From Ectobacillus panaciterrae DSM 19096 (GTDB lineage Bacteria > Bacillota > Bacilli > Bacillales > Bacillaceae_G), in assembly GCF_000430785.1 (NCBI RefSeq), contig NZ_AUMR01000003.1:62001-126000 (forward strand): a stretch of DNA of 64,000 bases. The letters run 5' to 3'. This document shows, piece after piece, positions 52,542 through 62,395 of the stretch. The notes beneath the pieces were generated by a model. The model searched no databases, was not told the origin of the DNA, and worked only from the letters and a program-made list of their open reading frames with translations. The position numbers were made by a program, and so were the translations under genes. Every line of letters starts with the position of its first letter. The first letter of the stretch is position 1.

Positions 52542-52562
52542 CTTGATAAGGAGAATTTTAAA

Positions 52563-53534
52563 ATGAAAGCAGTTGTATTGGAAAAACCCTGTAGAGCAGA
52601 TGAATTAGTTGTCCAGGAAGTACAGATACCTAAAGTGAAACCAGGTTGGGTATTGGTAAAAATAAAAGCATTTGGTATTAATCGGTCGGAGATTTTTACG
52701 AGACAAGGGGATTCCCCGTCCGTAAAGCTTCCCCGAATAATTGGAATCGAATGTGTAGGAGAAATTGAGGATCCATCCGATAGTTCCTTTCAAAAAGGAC
52801 AACGAGTGGTCTCCTTAATGGGAGGTCTTGGACGTGAATTTGATGGGAGTTATGCGGAATATGCCCTGATCCCATCTTCTCAGGTTTATCCGGTAAACAA
52901 TGATATGGATTGGGTAGAATTAGCAGCAATTCCTGAAATGTATTATACGGCATACGCCTCCATTTTTGATACGCTTCGGCTTACGAAAGGAGAACCCCTG
53001 CTTATCCGTGGAGGTACCAGCTCTGTTGGGCTAGCCGCGCTGCAACTTGCAAAGAGTGTCGGTGCAACTGTCATTTCGACTACTCGAAACACAAACAAGC
53101 TGGAATTATTAAAGCAATATGGTGCGGATTTTGTGTTGCTTGATGATGCAAGTTTATCAGAACAACTTTTCTCCTTTTTTCCAAAAGGTGTGCATAAAGT
53201 TTTAGAACTAGTGGGTACGGTCACATTGAAAAATTCGCTGAAATTACTTTCAGAACATGGAATCTTATGCATGACGGGTATCTTAGGCGGTGAATGGGTA
53301 TTGGACAATTTTGAGCCTATGATGGATATTCCTTCTGGTGCATATTTTACCCAGTTTGACAGCGGAGAAAATTTTAAAGAGAAATTGCTGGCTAAACTGT
53401 TCAATCATATTGAACAACATAAGATTAAAGTTCCTATTGCACAAGTTTTCTCATTGGATGAAATCCATAAGGCGCATCTCTTGATGGAAAGCAATGTGGC
53501 AAACGGAAAAATTGTTGTTGTTAATTCTTTATAG
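52563..53534 (+). CDS. Zinc-independent alcohol dehydrogenase/quinone oxidoreductase-like protein
   Basis: 323 residues of the MDR superfamily. A GroES-like N-terminal domain (VKIKAFGINRSEIFTRQGD, LPRIIGIECVGEI) precedes a Rossmann domain with GGTSSVGLAALQLAKSVGA, where NADPH binds. Zinc-binding cysteines are missing, so it belongs to the quinone oxidoreductase group. TAAGGAGAAT precedes the ATG. It follows the importer by 21 bases and probably shares its transcript and MarR control, hinting at detoxification or redox chemistry of the imported or inducing compound. Confidence 0.88.
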   Translation: MKAVVLEKPCRADELVVQEVQIPKVKPGWVLVKIKAFGINRSEIFTRQGDSPSVKLPRIIGIECVGEIEDPSDSSFQKGQRVVSLMGGLGREFDGSYAEYALIPSSQVYPVNNDMDWVELAAIPEMYYTAYASIFDTLRLTKGEPLLIRGGTSSVGLAALQLAKSVGATVISTTRNTNKLELLKQYGADFVLLDDASLSEQLFSFFPKGVHKVLELVGTVTLKNSLKLLSEHGILCMTGILGGEWVLDNFEPMMDIPSGAYFTQFDSGENFKEKLLAKLFNHIEQHKIKVPIAQVFSLDEIHKAHLLMESNVANGKIVVVNSL

Positions 53535-53641
53535 AGCTGTATTCATGTGCAACGTTCCACGTGAACGCATAAATCGAAAAAAAGCGGATATCCTCTTGTT
53601 GAGTACAATTTTGTAAACAGGAGTTGAGAAAGGAGTTCAAT

Positions 53642-54061
53642 ATGCCATTAGAAGCCAACAAACACTTGATGCACCGTTTTACGGAGTTTATCAACACTGC
53701 CAGTGAGAAGCTAGCTGAAGAGCTCATCGCCCCGGATGCGATATTCCATGTCCCAGGACGCCTAGAGCCGATGCGGGGTCCGGATGGCTACCTCGCAATC
53801 ATCGGAATGATGCGAGGGGGCTTCCCCGATATCCAATGGACGCTGGAGGAGATGGTTGCAGAAGGGGACACGGTGGCTGCACGCTTCACTATGCGAGGCA
53901 CGCACCAAGGCTCCTTCTTCGGGGTCCCGCCAACAATGAAGACCATCAAGGTGCAGGCTATGAATTTCTATCGACTGTCCGGCGGGAAAATCGTCGAAGA
54001 ATATGGACAGCCCGATATGCTTGGTTTGCTACAGCAGATCGGCGCAGTGCCGACAGCTTAA
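53642..54061 (+). CDS. SnoaL-like ester cyclase family protein
   Basis: 139 residues of the SnoaL/NTF2-like fold. LIAPDAIFHVPGRLEPMRGP, GYLAIIGMMRGGFPDIQWTL, EEMVAEGDTVAARFTMRGTH, then GSFFGVPPTMKTIKVQAMNF and GKIVEEYGQPD are in the usual order. Family members bind small hydrophobic ligands; some are cyclases, many have unknown activity. AAAGGAG precedes ATG 53642. Its GC content is clearly higher than that of its neighbours, suggesting recent transfer. No partner gene is adjacent. Confidence 0.85.
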   Translation: MPLEANKHLMHRFTEFINTASEKLAEELIAPDAIFHVPGRLEPMRGPDGYLAIIGMMRGGFPDIQWTLEEMVAEGDTVAARFTMRGTHQGSFFGVPPTMKTIKVQAMNFYRLSGGKIVEEYGQPDMLGLLQQIGAVPTA

Positions 54062-54085
54062 ACGGGCTGCTGCCTAATTATCATT

Positions 54086-54352
54086 CTAGGGGACGCGCCG
54101 CTTGTGGCGCACCCCTGAACTCAAACAATATCGTAACAAGTGGAAGAGCCCTGTAATAGAGCCGACAACTGTCAGTGTAACAGCCGCTACGTTTTCATTG
54201 ACAGGTACGGTATGGGATAAAGCGACGCCAAGGTCGTTAATAATGCCGTGGAAGCCTTTTGGCAAGTAATCTATCCACTTCCTTTCTGTATTGTAATACA
54301 GAATATGGCGGACTGGGCGGAAGGTGAGTGTTCCGGAAAAGTAATGCCGCAA
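54086..54352 (-). CDS. Unrecognised small open frame, possibly a gene remnant
   Basis: An 88-codon reverse frame from a TTG without ribosome site. The central part reads LPKGFHGIINDLGVALSHT then VPVNENVAAVTLTVVGSIT and GLFHLLRY, with one plausible membrane segment, so it looks protein-like. AGAAAGGAAGTGG lies on the same strand just before the more convincing part, near 54281, but no standard start follows it. The ends are rich in R and look non-coding. I recognise no family. It occupies the gap between the SnoaL-like gene and rqcH. Confidence 0.3.
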   Translation of the reverse strand: MRHYFSGTLTFRPVRHILYYNTERKWIDYLPKGFHGIINDLGVALSHTVPVNENVAAVTLTVVGSITGLFHLLRYCLSSGVRHKRRVP

Positions 54353-54377
54353 TAAAAAAACCGCCTAGAGGCGGTTA
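54353..54377 (-). terminator. Rho-independent terminator of rqcH
   Basis: On the reverse strand, AACCGCC, a TCTA loop and GGCGGTT followed by seven T. The stem overlaps the rqcH stop codon. Confidence 0.9.
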
Positions 54378-56084
54378 TACTTTAAGCTTCATGACCATAT
54401 CTTCATCTGGTGTCACATATAGGGTTTGCTGGTTATCATATGTGACGAATCCGAGCTTCGCTCCGCTCGGTTTTTTCACGTAGCGGATTTTTGTGAAGTC
54501 AACCGGAACAGAGCCGGAGCTTTTTGCTTTGCTGAAATACGCAGCAAGCATGGCTGCTTCCTGCAAGGTTTGTTCGCTCGGTTCGGTAGAACGAATAACA
54601 ACGTGCGAGCCTGGAATATCTTTTGTATGAAGCCAAATATCATCTCGTCTTGCCAGCTTATTTGTTAAATAGTCGTTTTGTTTGTTGTTTTTTCCGACTA
54701 AAATTTCTGTGCCTTCACTTGATTGATAAGCGTCCAGTACAGGCTTGGACGATTTCTGTTTTTTCTGCGCTTTGGAAGAACGGTTCCGAATATAGCCCTC
54801 CTCTGCCAGCTCCTCGCGAATTTCTTCAATATCTTTTTGCGAAGCGGATTCCATTTGCTGCATCAGGCCTTCAAAATACAAGATTTCCTCTTTTGTTTTT
54901 TCGATTTGCTCTTCGACGATAGCAACAGAGTTTTTCGCCTTTTGATACTTTGAAAAGTAGCTTTGCGCATTTTCAGACGGTGTTTTCAATGGGTTTAACG
55001 GAATGGTGATCACAGTGCCGTTTTCATCATAATAGTTCATGACTTCCGCTTCTGTATCGCCTTTCTTGATGGCGTACATATTTGCAGTAAGGAGTTCGCC
55101 ATACAACTGATACTGCTCCGCTTTTCCAGCATCCTTTAATGTGTCGGCCAGCTTTTTCAATTTTTTCTCGTTTTTCGCCAATTCATTTTGCATGAATTTT
55201 TCAAGATCGTGAGCTTGCTGCTTCACGCGATCCCGTTCCGCCTTGCCGAAGAAAAAGCGGTCGAGCAATGCTCCAAAAGTGGAAAAGATTTTACTCTCGC
55301 CTTTTATATGGGAAAGCGGCAGCAAATAGAAATGTTCTTTTGTTTCTGCGGTTATTATCACAGGGGTATAGCGATTCTCTTTTACATCTGCAATCAATCC
55401 AAAGAATGCATCAGATAGAGCATTTTCATTCATGAACTTCGCTTTTGCTGTAATCTCCTTTGCGAACAGGGGAGAAATGCCAGAAAAAGCATCAACAAGC
55501 TGCTTATCCATTTTTCCTGCCAAAAAATCAAGGCGCATCAGAAATTGCTCTTTCGTTTCAACGGAAAGAGGATTTATTTTGTGCTGTGCTGGCGGAGCGA
55601 TATATTCATAGCCCGGGAATACAGTGCGGTGTCGATTCACAGCAGGCGACAGATGCTTTAAGCTGTCTAAAATCACGTTTGTCGCAGTTTCTACTAAAAT
55701 AATGTTACTGTGTCGTCCCATAATTTCTACAATCAGTGTTTTGACAGATTCATCGCCGATTTCATTGCGGCTTCTTACTGTAATGTGTACAATGCGTTCG
55801 AGCTCGATTTGCTCAATGTTCTCGATGATTCCGCCTTCTAAATGCTTGCGAAGCAGCATGCAGAACATGGGAGGCAAAGCGGGAGAACTGTAGCTTTGCG
55901 CCGTGAGATGCATACGGGCATAAGTAGGATGCGCGGATAAGAGAAGCTTTTGATTTTTTCCTTGCGCGCGAATATGTAACAAGATTTCATATTTGGAAGG
56001 CTGATATATTTTTGAAATCCGTCCGGATACAAGCGGTTTTAATTCATGTGTGATGGCTCTCGTAAATAATCCATCAAAGGCCAT
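54375..56084 (-). CDS. rqcH: RqcH (YloA), ribosome quality control NFACT protein
   Basis: 569 residues. An N-terminal NFACT-N domain starts [22 protein letters not shown]. Helix-hairpin-helix and coiled-coil regions (about 290-430) follow. The C-terminal NFACT-R domain contains [28 protein letters not shown] (in parts: [29 protein letters not shown]). RqcH, the bacterial Rqc2/NEMF, binds obstructed 50S subunits and adds C-terminal alanine tails. Older annotation called it fibronectin-binding. AAAGGAGGA precedes the ATG. It diverges from yloB. Confidence 0.96.
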   Translation of the reverse strand: MAFDGLFTRAITHELKPLVSGRISKIYQPSKYEILLHIRAQGKNQKLLLSAHPTYARMHLTAQSYSSPALPPMFCMLLRKHLEGGIIENIEQIELERIVHITVRSRNEIGDESVKTLIVEIMGRHSNIILVETATNVILDSLKHLSPAVNRHRTVFPGYEYIAPPAQHKINPLSVETKEQFLMRLDFLAGKMDKQLVDAFSGISPLFAKEITAKAKFMNENALSDAFFGLIADVKENRYTPVIITAETKEHFYLLPLSHIKGESKIFSTFGALLDRFFFGKAERDRVKQQAHDLEKFMQNELAKNEKKLKKLADTLKDAGKAEQYQLYGELLTANMYAIKKGDTEAEVMNYYDENGTVITIPLNPLKTPSENAQSYFSKYQKAKNSVAIVEEQIEKTKEEILYFEGLMQQMESASQKDIEEIREELAEEGYIRNRSSKAQKKQKSSKPVLDAYQSSEGTEILVGKNNKQNDYLTNKLARRDDIWLHTKDIPGSHVVIRSTEPSEQTLQEAAMLAAYFSKAKSSGSVPVDFTKIRYVKKPSGAKLGFVTYDNQQTLYVTPDEDMVMKLKV

Positions 56085-56187
56085 AGAAAATCCTCCTTTG
56101 TAAATGCAGCTAGTATTTAATTATAGCATGTTTTAGGACGAGTCTGAATAAGCTGTGAGTAGAGCATGAGAAGGTTGAGGTGAGAGG

Positions 56188-58908
56188 ATGAATTGGCATG
56201 AACTGCGTGCCCATGAAGTAGAAAAAAAAACAAAGACAAATGTCAAAGCAGGATTAACGGAGCAAGAGGTAAACTCTCGCTTAAAGCAATTCGGTCCGAA
56301 TGAGTTGCAGGAGGCGAAGCGTCCGTCTGCATTAGTTGTATTTTTGTCACAGTTTAAAGATTTCATGGTGCTTGTGCTGTTGGGAGCGACTGTAATCTCC
56401 GCCCTGCTTGGAGAAATGGTGGATGCAGTTGCTATTGTAGCGATTGTCATTATTAACGGGATACTCGGCTTCTTTCAAGAGCGTAGGGCTGAGAAATCAA
56501 TGGAAGCATTAAAGGAGCTGACAGCCCCCCAGGTCACAGTGCTTAGAAATAGAAAGTGGGTAAAGATTCCTTCCAAAGGCTTGGTGCTGGGGGATATTAT
56601 TAAGTTTTCGAGCGGGGACCGTATCGGAGCGGATGTGAGAGTCATTGAAGCATCAAGTTTATACATAGAAGAATCCGCTCTTACTGGGGAATCTGTCCCG
56701 GTTCAGAAAAAAATAGAAGCGATAAAAGGAGCCAATATTGGTATTGGCGATCAGGCGAATATGGCTTTCATGGGAACGATGGTGACGCGAGGCTCCGGCA
56801 TAGGTGCAGTTGTCGGAACAGGAATGAATACGGCAATGGGGCAAATTGCCAACATGCTGCAAAATGCAGAGGAAAATGAAACGCCTCTTCAGCGGCGATT
56901 GGAGCAGTTGGGGAAAATCTTGATTGTCGTGGCGCTTTCCTTAACGGCTCTCGTTGTGCTGGTAGGCGTGTATCAAGGGAATAATGGGTATCATATGTTC
57001 CTGGCGGGTGTTTCTCTGGCAGTAGCCGCAATTCCAGAAGGGTTGCCGGCAATCGTCACAGTCGCTTTATCACTCGGTGTACAGCGCATGATTAAGAAAA
57101 AATCCATCGTACGCAAACTTCCTGCTGTGGAAACGCTGGGCTGTGCTTCTGTCATTTGTTCAGATAAAACAGGAACGATGACACAAAATAAAATGATGGT
57201 CACACATCTTTGGTCAGGCGGGAAAACATGGAATGTGAACGGACAGGGCTACAGTCCGGCCGGTGAATTTTCTCAAGATGAAAGAAAAGTGAATCCAGCA
57301 GCTACTCGTCCTGTGCAGCAGCTGCTGATGTTCGGCTGTCTTTGCAACAATGCCAACATTATCAAAAAGAAAAAAGAATACGTGCTGGACGGCGATCCGA
57401 CGGAAGGCGCGCTTGTGGCGGCAGCGATGAAAGCTGGATTAACAAGAGATTTACTGAGTGATCAGTTTCAAGTCATCAAAGAATTTCCGTTTGATTCTTC
57501 CCGCAAGATGATGAGTGTAATCATTCGCGATAAACAAGGCAAGAAGTTTTTAGTAACAAAAGGGGCACCGGATGTGCTGCTTCAAATCAGCAATACAATC
57601 CTATGGAATGAAAAACAGCAGCCGATGACGATACTGTATCGAAATGAAGTGCAAGGTGCCATTCATGCACTCGGCAGTCAGGCGCTTCGGACGATTGCGA
57701 TCGCCTATAAACCGCTTCGTGAAACAGACTCTTATGCAAATGAGAGAGATGCCGAAAATGATTTAATGTTTATCGGACTGCAAGGGATGATCGATCCGCC
57801 AAGACCGGAAGTGAAGCAGGCAGTGCAGGAATGCAGGGAAGCCGGAATCCGCACGATTATGATTACCGGTGATCATAAAGTAACGGCGATGGCGATTGCA
57901 AAGCAGCTTGATATTTTGCCGGAGGGCGGAAAAGTGGTGGAAGGTGCAGAGCTCTCCAAAATGGCGGTAGATGATTTAGAAAATATTGTGGAAGAAACAT
58001 ATGTATTTGCCCGCGTTTCGCCGGAGCATAAGCTTAAAATTGTAAAAGCTCTTCAAAATAAAGGGCATATCGTAGCGATGACGGGGGACGGTGTAAATGA
58101 TGCGCCGGCCATTAAAGCATCCGATATTGGGGTAGCGATGGGGATTACGGGTACAGACGTTGCAAAGGAAGCTTCATCTCTTATTCTTCTTGATGATAAT
58201 TTCGCTACAATTAAAGCAGCGATTCAAGAAGGACGGAATATTTACGAGAATATTAGAAAATTCATCCGCTACTTGCTTGCTTCTAATGTAGGAGAAATTC
58301 TTGTTATGCTGTTTGCCATGATATTGGCTTTACCGCTTCCGCTCGTTCCTATTCAAATTTTATGGGTGAATCTTGTAACAGATGGTTTGCCTGCAATGGC
58401 CCTTGGACTTGATGCACCCGAGGACGACGTAATGAAGCGAAAGCCGCGTCATCCAAAGGAAGGGGTATTCTCAAGAGGTCTCGGCTGGAAGATTTTGAGC
58501 CGCGGTTTCTTAATCGGGCTCGTCACACTTCTCGCGTTTATCATTGCGTATAATCAAAACCCGAGCGAACTGAAATATGCGCAGACGGTAGCGTTTGCGA
58601 CGCTCGTTTTATCCCAGCTCATTCTTGTATTTGATTGCCGCAGCGAACGTTCCATTTATCATCGCAATCCGTTCGGCAATATGTATCTCGTAGGCGCAGT
58701 GTTCATTTCAATGTTTCTCATGCTTGTAGTGATATACTATCCGCCGCTTCAGCCAATCTTTGATACAATGCCGATTAAAGCCAGGGATTGGATGCTGATC
58801 GCCGCTTTATCTGCAATTCCGACGTTCTTGCTCGTCGGTTCCTTGCTTACAGGAAAGAAACAAAAGAAAAAATCTGTACTTTATAAAAGAGAAGTAAACT
58901 TAAAATAG
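56188..58908 (+). CDS. yloB: P-type calcium-transporting ATPase YloB
   Basis: 906 residues, a type IIA P-type ATPase. The actuator motif is LTGES, the helix-4 site is AIPEGLPAIV, and the phosphorylation site is CSDKTGTMTQNKM (aspartate near residue 330). The hinge is MTGDGVNDAPAIKASDIG. Ten membrane helices are visible. A helix-6 stretch NLVTDGLPAMALG supplies calcium ligands. It exports calcium, and the B. subtilis protein matters for spore germination or resistance. TTGAGGTGAGAGG precedes the ATG. Confidence 0.95.
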   Translation: MNWHELRAHEVEKKTKTNVKAGLTEQEVNSRLKQFGPNELQEAKRPSALVVFLSQFKDFMVLVLLGATVISALLGEMVDAVAIVAIVIINGILGFFQERRAEKSMEALKELTAPQVTVLRNRKWVKIPSKGLVLGDIIKFSSGDRIGADVRVIEASSLYIEESALTGESVPVQKKIEAIKGANIGIGDQANMAFMGTMVTRGSGIGAVVGTGMNTAMGQIANMLQNAEENETPLQRRLEQLGKILIVVALSLTALVVLVGVYQGNNGYHMFLAGVSLAVAAIPEGLPAIVTVALSLGVQRMIKKKSIVRKLPAVETLGCASVICSDKTGTMTQNKMMVTHLWSGGKTWNVNGQGYSPAGEFSQDERKVNPAATRPVQQLLMFGCLCNNANIIKKKKEYVLDGDPTEGALVAAAMKAGLTRDLLSDQFQVIKEFPFDSSRKMMSVIIRDKQGKKFLVTKGAPDVLLQISNTILWNEKQQPMTILYRNEVQGAIHALGSQALRTIAIAYKPLRETDSYANERDAENDLMFIGLQGMIDPPRPEVKQAVQECREAGIRTIMITGDHKVTAMAIAKQLDILPEGGKVVEGAELSKMAVDDLENIVEETYVFARVSPEHKLKIVKALQNKGHIVAMTGDGVNDAPAIKASDIGVAMGITGTDVAKEASSLILLDDNFATIKAAIQEGRNIYENIRKFIRYLLASNVGEILVMLFAMILALPLPLVPIQILWVNLVTDGLPAMALGLDAPEDDVMKRKPRHPKEGVFSRGLGWKILSRGFLIGLVTLLAFIIAYNQNPSELKYAQTVAFATLVLSQLILVFDCRSERSIYHRNPFGNMYLVGAVFISMFLMLVVIYYPPLQPIFDTMPIKARDWMLIAALSAIPTFLLVGSLLTGKKQKKKSVLYKREVNLK

Positions 58909-58925
58909 TCAATGCTAATAAAATA

Positions 58926-58973
58926 TGATATAATTTCAAAAGGTAGTAGGGGGTGTGTCTCTATTACCTTTTT
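58926..58973 (+). promoter_or_regulatory. Extended -10 and hairpin between yloB and yloC
   Basis: TGATATAAT (58926-58934) is an extended -10 without a clear -35. AAAAGGTAGTA (58938-58948) pairs with TATTACCTTTT (58962-58972), one mismatch, ending in T. The hairpin may terminate yloB transcripts. If the promoter works, the hairpin begins at the yloC transcript's 5' end. Confidence 0.45.
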
Positions 58974-59005
58974 CATTGCGCATATCATAGCTTGGATGTG
59001 ATAAG

Positions 59006-59881
59006 ATGATTTCGAGTATGACAGGATTCGGACGAGCAAAAGCAGAGCAAACCGCGTTTCAAATTACAGTAGAAATAAGATCAGTAAATCATCGTTTTTT
59101 GGAAATGAATATACGTCTGCCGAGACAAATGATGATATTTGAAGATAAAATAAGGAAGTTTGTAGGCGAGCAAATTCACCGCGGCCGTATTGAGATGTCT
59201 GTTCTCGTGGAAGGAGAAGGATTACTTGAACGGAAACTGCGTGTAGATTGGGATTTGCTGGCGCAATATGCGGCTATTATGAACGAAGCAGAGAATAAAT
59301 TGCAGCTGCAGAACTCTACAACAGTTCAACAGCTTCTGGCAATGCCGGGAGTGACAGCGATTGAAGAAGCTGAAAACATACATGCAGCCTTTGAATCCAG
59401 CTTGTATGAGGCGGTTCGCACCGCTGTATCCGCTTTAAGGCAAATGCGGGATAAGGAAGGCGAGCAATTACATAATGATGTCGTTCAACGGCTCAATGGC
59501 ATTGAGGAGTGCGTGGATGCAATTGCTCCATACGCCCCTGTCGTTGTTCAAAAATACCGAGAGCGTTTAGAAACAAAACTGCAGGAACTATATAAGCAGG
59601 AATTGGATGAACAGCGCCTGCTCGCAGAAGTGACGCTGTTTGCAGACCGCTGTGATATTCATGAAGAGCTTGTTCGTTTAAAGAGTCATCTGCAGCAATT
59701 TCGGGAGGCGCTTCTTATTGATGAGCCAGTCGGCCGAAAACTGGATTTCATTGTGCAGGAAATGCATCGCGAAATTAATACCATCGGTTCAAAAGCACAC
59801 GATATCAAGATTTCAAAACATGTGGTTGAAATGAAAAATAATCTTGAAAAAATTCGTGAACAAGTCCAAAATATTGAATAG
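59006..59881 (+). CDS. yloC: YicC/YloC family endoribonuclease
   Basis: 291 residues. It opens SSMTGFGRAKAE, followed by VEIRSVNHRFLEMNIRLPR. The C-terminal DUF1732 part contains EEIVRLKSHL-like EELVRLKSHLQQFRE, GRKLDFIVQEMHREINTIGSK and VVEMKNNLEKIREQVQNIE. YicC/YloC proteins are conserved RNases that cleave some small or structured RNAs. GGATGTGA precedes the ATG. It begins the yloC-remA-gmk-rpoZ run. Confidence 0.95.
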   Translation: MISSMTGFGRAKAEQTAFQITVEIRSVNHRFLEMNIRLPRQMMIFEDKIRKFVGEQIHRGRIEMSVLVEGEGLLERKLRVDWDLLAQYAAIMNEAENKLQLQNSTTVQQLLAMPGVTAIEEAENIHAAFESSLYEAVRTAVSALRQMRDKEGEQLHNDVVQRLNGIEECVDAIAPYAPVVVQKYRERLETKLQELYKQELDEQRLLAEVTLFADRCDIHEELVRLKSHLQQFREALLIDEPVGRKLDFIVQEMHREINTIGSKAHDIKISKHVVEMKNNLEKIREQVQNIE

Positions 59882-59935
59882 TTGTCAAGTTTATTGCATA
59901 AGGAATTCGGTTAGACTTACTAGGAGGCACAAGGT

Positions 59936-60855
<920 letters not shown>

Positions 60856-60857
60856 AT

Positions 60858-61070
60858 ATGCTATATCCATCTATCGACTCATTGCTTCAAAAAATTGATT
60901 CCAAATATACTCTTGTAACAGTAGCATCAAAACGCGCTCGCGAAATGCAAGAGAATCGCGACTGCCGAATTGAGCGTGCTGTGTCTCATAAATATGTCGG
61001 AAAGTCTTTAGAAGAGATTGAAGGAAAGCTTTTGAGCTACAGACCGCTCGAGGAAAAAGGCCAAAAGTAA
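60858..61070 (+). CDS. rpoZ: RNA polymerase omega subunit
   Basis: 70 residues. [20 protein letters not shown] then [15 protein letters not shown] and [18 protein letters not shown] define omega. It helps assemble the beta' subunit. GGAGGTTG precedes the ATG, inside the gmk end. The standard gmk-rpoZ pair is followed by a terminator. Confidence 0.97.
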   Translation: MLYPSIDSLLQKIDSKYTLVTVASKRAREMQENRDCRIERAVSHKYVGKSLEEIEGKLLSYRPLEEKGQK

Positions 61071-61104
61071 GGCTTTCTCTTTTACGAGCTTCATATGAAA
61101 CGAC

Positions 61105-61138
61105 AACAACCTATTTGCAAATAGGTTGTTATTTTTTT
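61105..61138 (+). terminator. Rho-independent terminator after rpoZ
   Basis: A perfect palindrome, AACAACCTATTTG with CAAATAGGTTGTT, followed by ATTTTTTT. The loop forms from the inner bases. Confidence 0.92.
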
Positions 61139-61189
61139 ACGATAGAAGTACGATGTCGTTTGAGTTCATGAAGAAAGAGGCGGAATGGT

Positions 61190-62395
61190 ATGTTAACAGG
61201 AAAAAAAGTATTGCTTTGCGTAACTGGAGGAATCGCAGTCTTTAAAGCGGCTGCCTTAACTAGCAAACTTACACAGGCCGGCGCCAATGTAAAGGTGATG
61301 ATGACAGAATCGGCATGTAAATTTGTCACGCCCCTTACATTCCAGGCACTATCTCGGAACGATGTGTATACAGATACATTTGATGAGAAGGAATCATCCG
61401 TAATCGCTCATATAGACTTGGCGGATTGGGCGGATGTTATTTTAGTGGCGCCTGCAACTGCCAATATGATCGGCAAGCTGGCAAATGGGATTGCAGACGA
61501 TATGATTTCAACAACACTGCTGGCTGCAACTGCGCCAGTTTGGATTGCACCAGCTATGAATGTGCATATGTACGGGCACCCGGCTGTGCAAAGAAACATG
61601 GAAACGCTGCAACAATTCGGCTATCGTTTTATTGAACCAGGAGAAGGCTTTTTAGCATGCGGGTACGTAGCGAAGGGGCGTTTAGAAGAGCCTGAAACAA
61701 TCATCTCTCTTCTGCACGATTTTTTCACAGCGCCTAAACCGCTCCAAGGCAAAAGAATTTTAGTAACGGCAGGACCGACTCGTGAAAAAATTGATCCTGT
61801 TCGTTTTATGACAAATTTTTCAACCGGTAAAATGGGGTATGCCCTTGCAGGGGAAGCCGCAAAGCTTGGTGCTGAAGTGGTTCTTGTGACAGGGCCGACA
61901 AACTTGAAAATACCAAACGGGGTCGAGGCTGTCCGCGTAGAATCTGCACAGGATATGCTCAAAGCTGTATTGGACCGTTACAGCAGCATGGATGTTGTCA
62001 TTAAAACGGCAGCTGTGGCGGATTATCGTCCAAAAAATGCGCATGAGGAAAAGATGAAGAAGCAAGACGGTGATCTTGTCATTGAATTAGAGCGTACAAT
62101 TGATATTTTGCGGACGCTTGGCGCACAAAAAGATAAACAGCTGCTCATTGGATTTGCAGCGGAAACGGCAAATGTAGAAGAATATGCGAGGCGAAAGCTG
62201 GAAACGAAAAACCTGGATATGATTGTCGCAAATGACGTCAAAGCGGAAGGTGCCGGTTTTGGAACGGATACAAATATTGTAACAATCTATAAAAGAAGCG
62301 GTGAAACGATCCCCCTCCCGATTCTCTCTAAAACAGAAGTGGCACAACATATTTTAGCAGAGGTACAAGATATGCTAGAAGAGGTTATAGCATGA
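61190..62395 (+). CDS. coaBC: Bifunctional phosphopantothenoylcysteine decarboxylase/phosphopantothenate-cysteine ligase CoaBC
   Basis: 401 residues. The N-terminal flavoprotein CoaC domain has VTGGIAVFKAAALTSKL, VAPATANMIGKLANGIADD and PAMNVHMYGHPAVQ, with the flap cysteine in LACGYVAKGRL. The CoaB domain follows from about 187 (ILVTAGPTREKIDPVRFMTN, FSTGKMGYALA, AAVADYRP). It makes 4'-phosphopantetheine from phosphopantothenate in two steps. The ATG follows GAGGCGG. It overlaps priA by 4 bases. Confidence 0.97.
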   Translation: MLTGKKVLLCVTGGIAVFKAAALTSKLTQAGANVKVMMTESACKFVTPLTFQALSRNDVYTDTFDEKESSVIAHIDLADWADVILVAPATANMIGKLANGIADDMISTTLLAATAPVWIAPAMNVHMYGHPAVQRNMETLQQFGYRFIEPGEGFLACGYVAKGRLEEPETIISLLHDFFTAPKPLQGKRILVTAGPTREKIDPVRFMTNFSTGKMGYALAGEAAKLGAEVVLVTGPTNLKIPNGVEAVRVESAQDMLKAVLDRYSSMDVVIKTAAVADYRPKNAHEEKMKKQDGDLVIELERTIDILRTLGAQKDKQLLIGFAAETANVEEYARRKLETKNLDMIVANDVKAEGAGFGTDTNIVTIYKRSGETIPLPILSKTEVAQHILAEVQDMLEEVIA

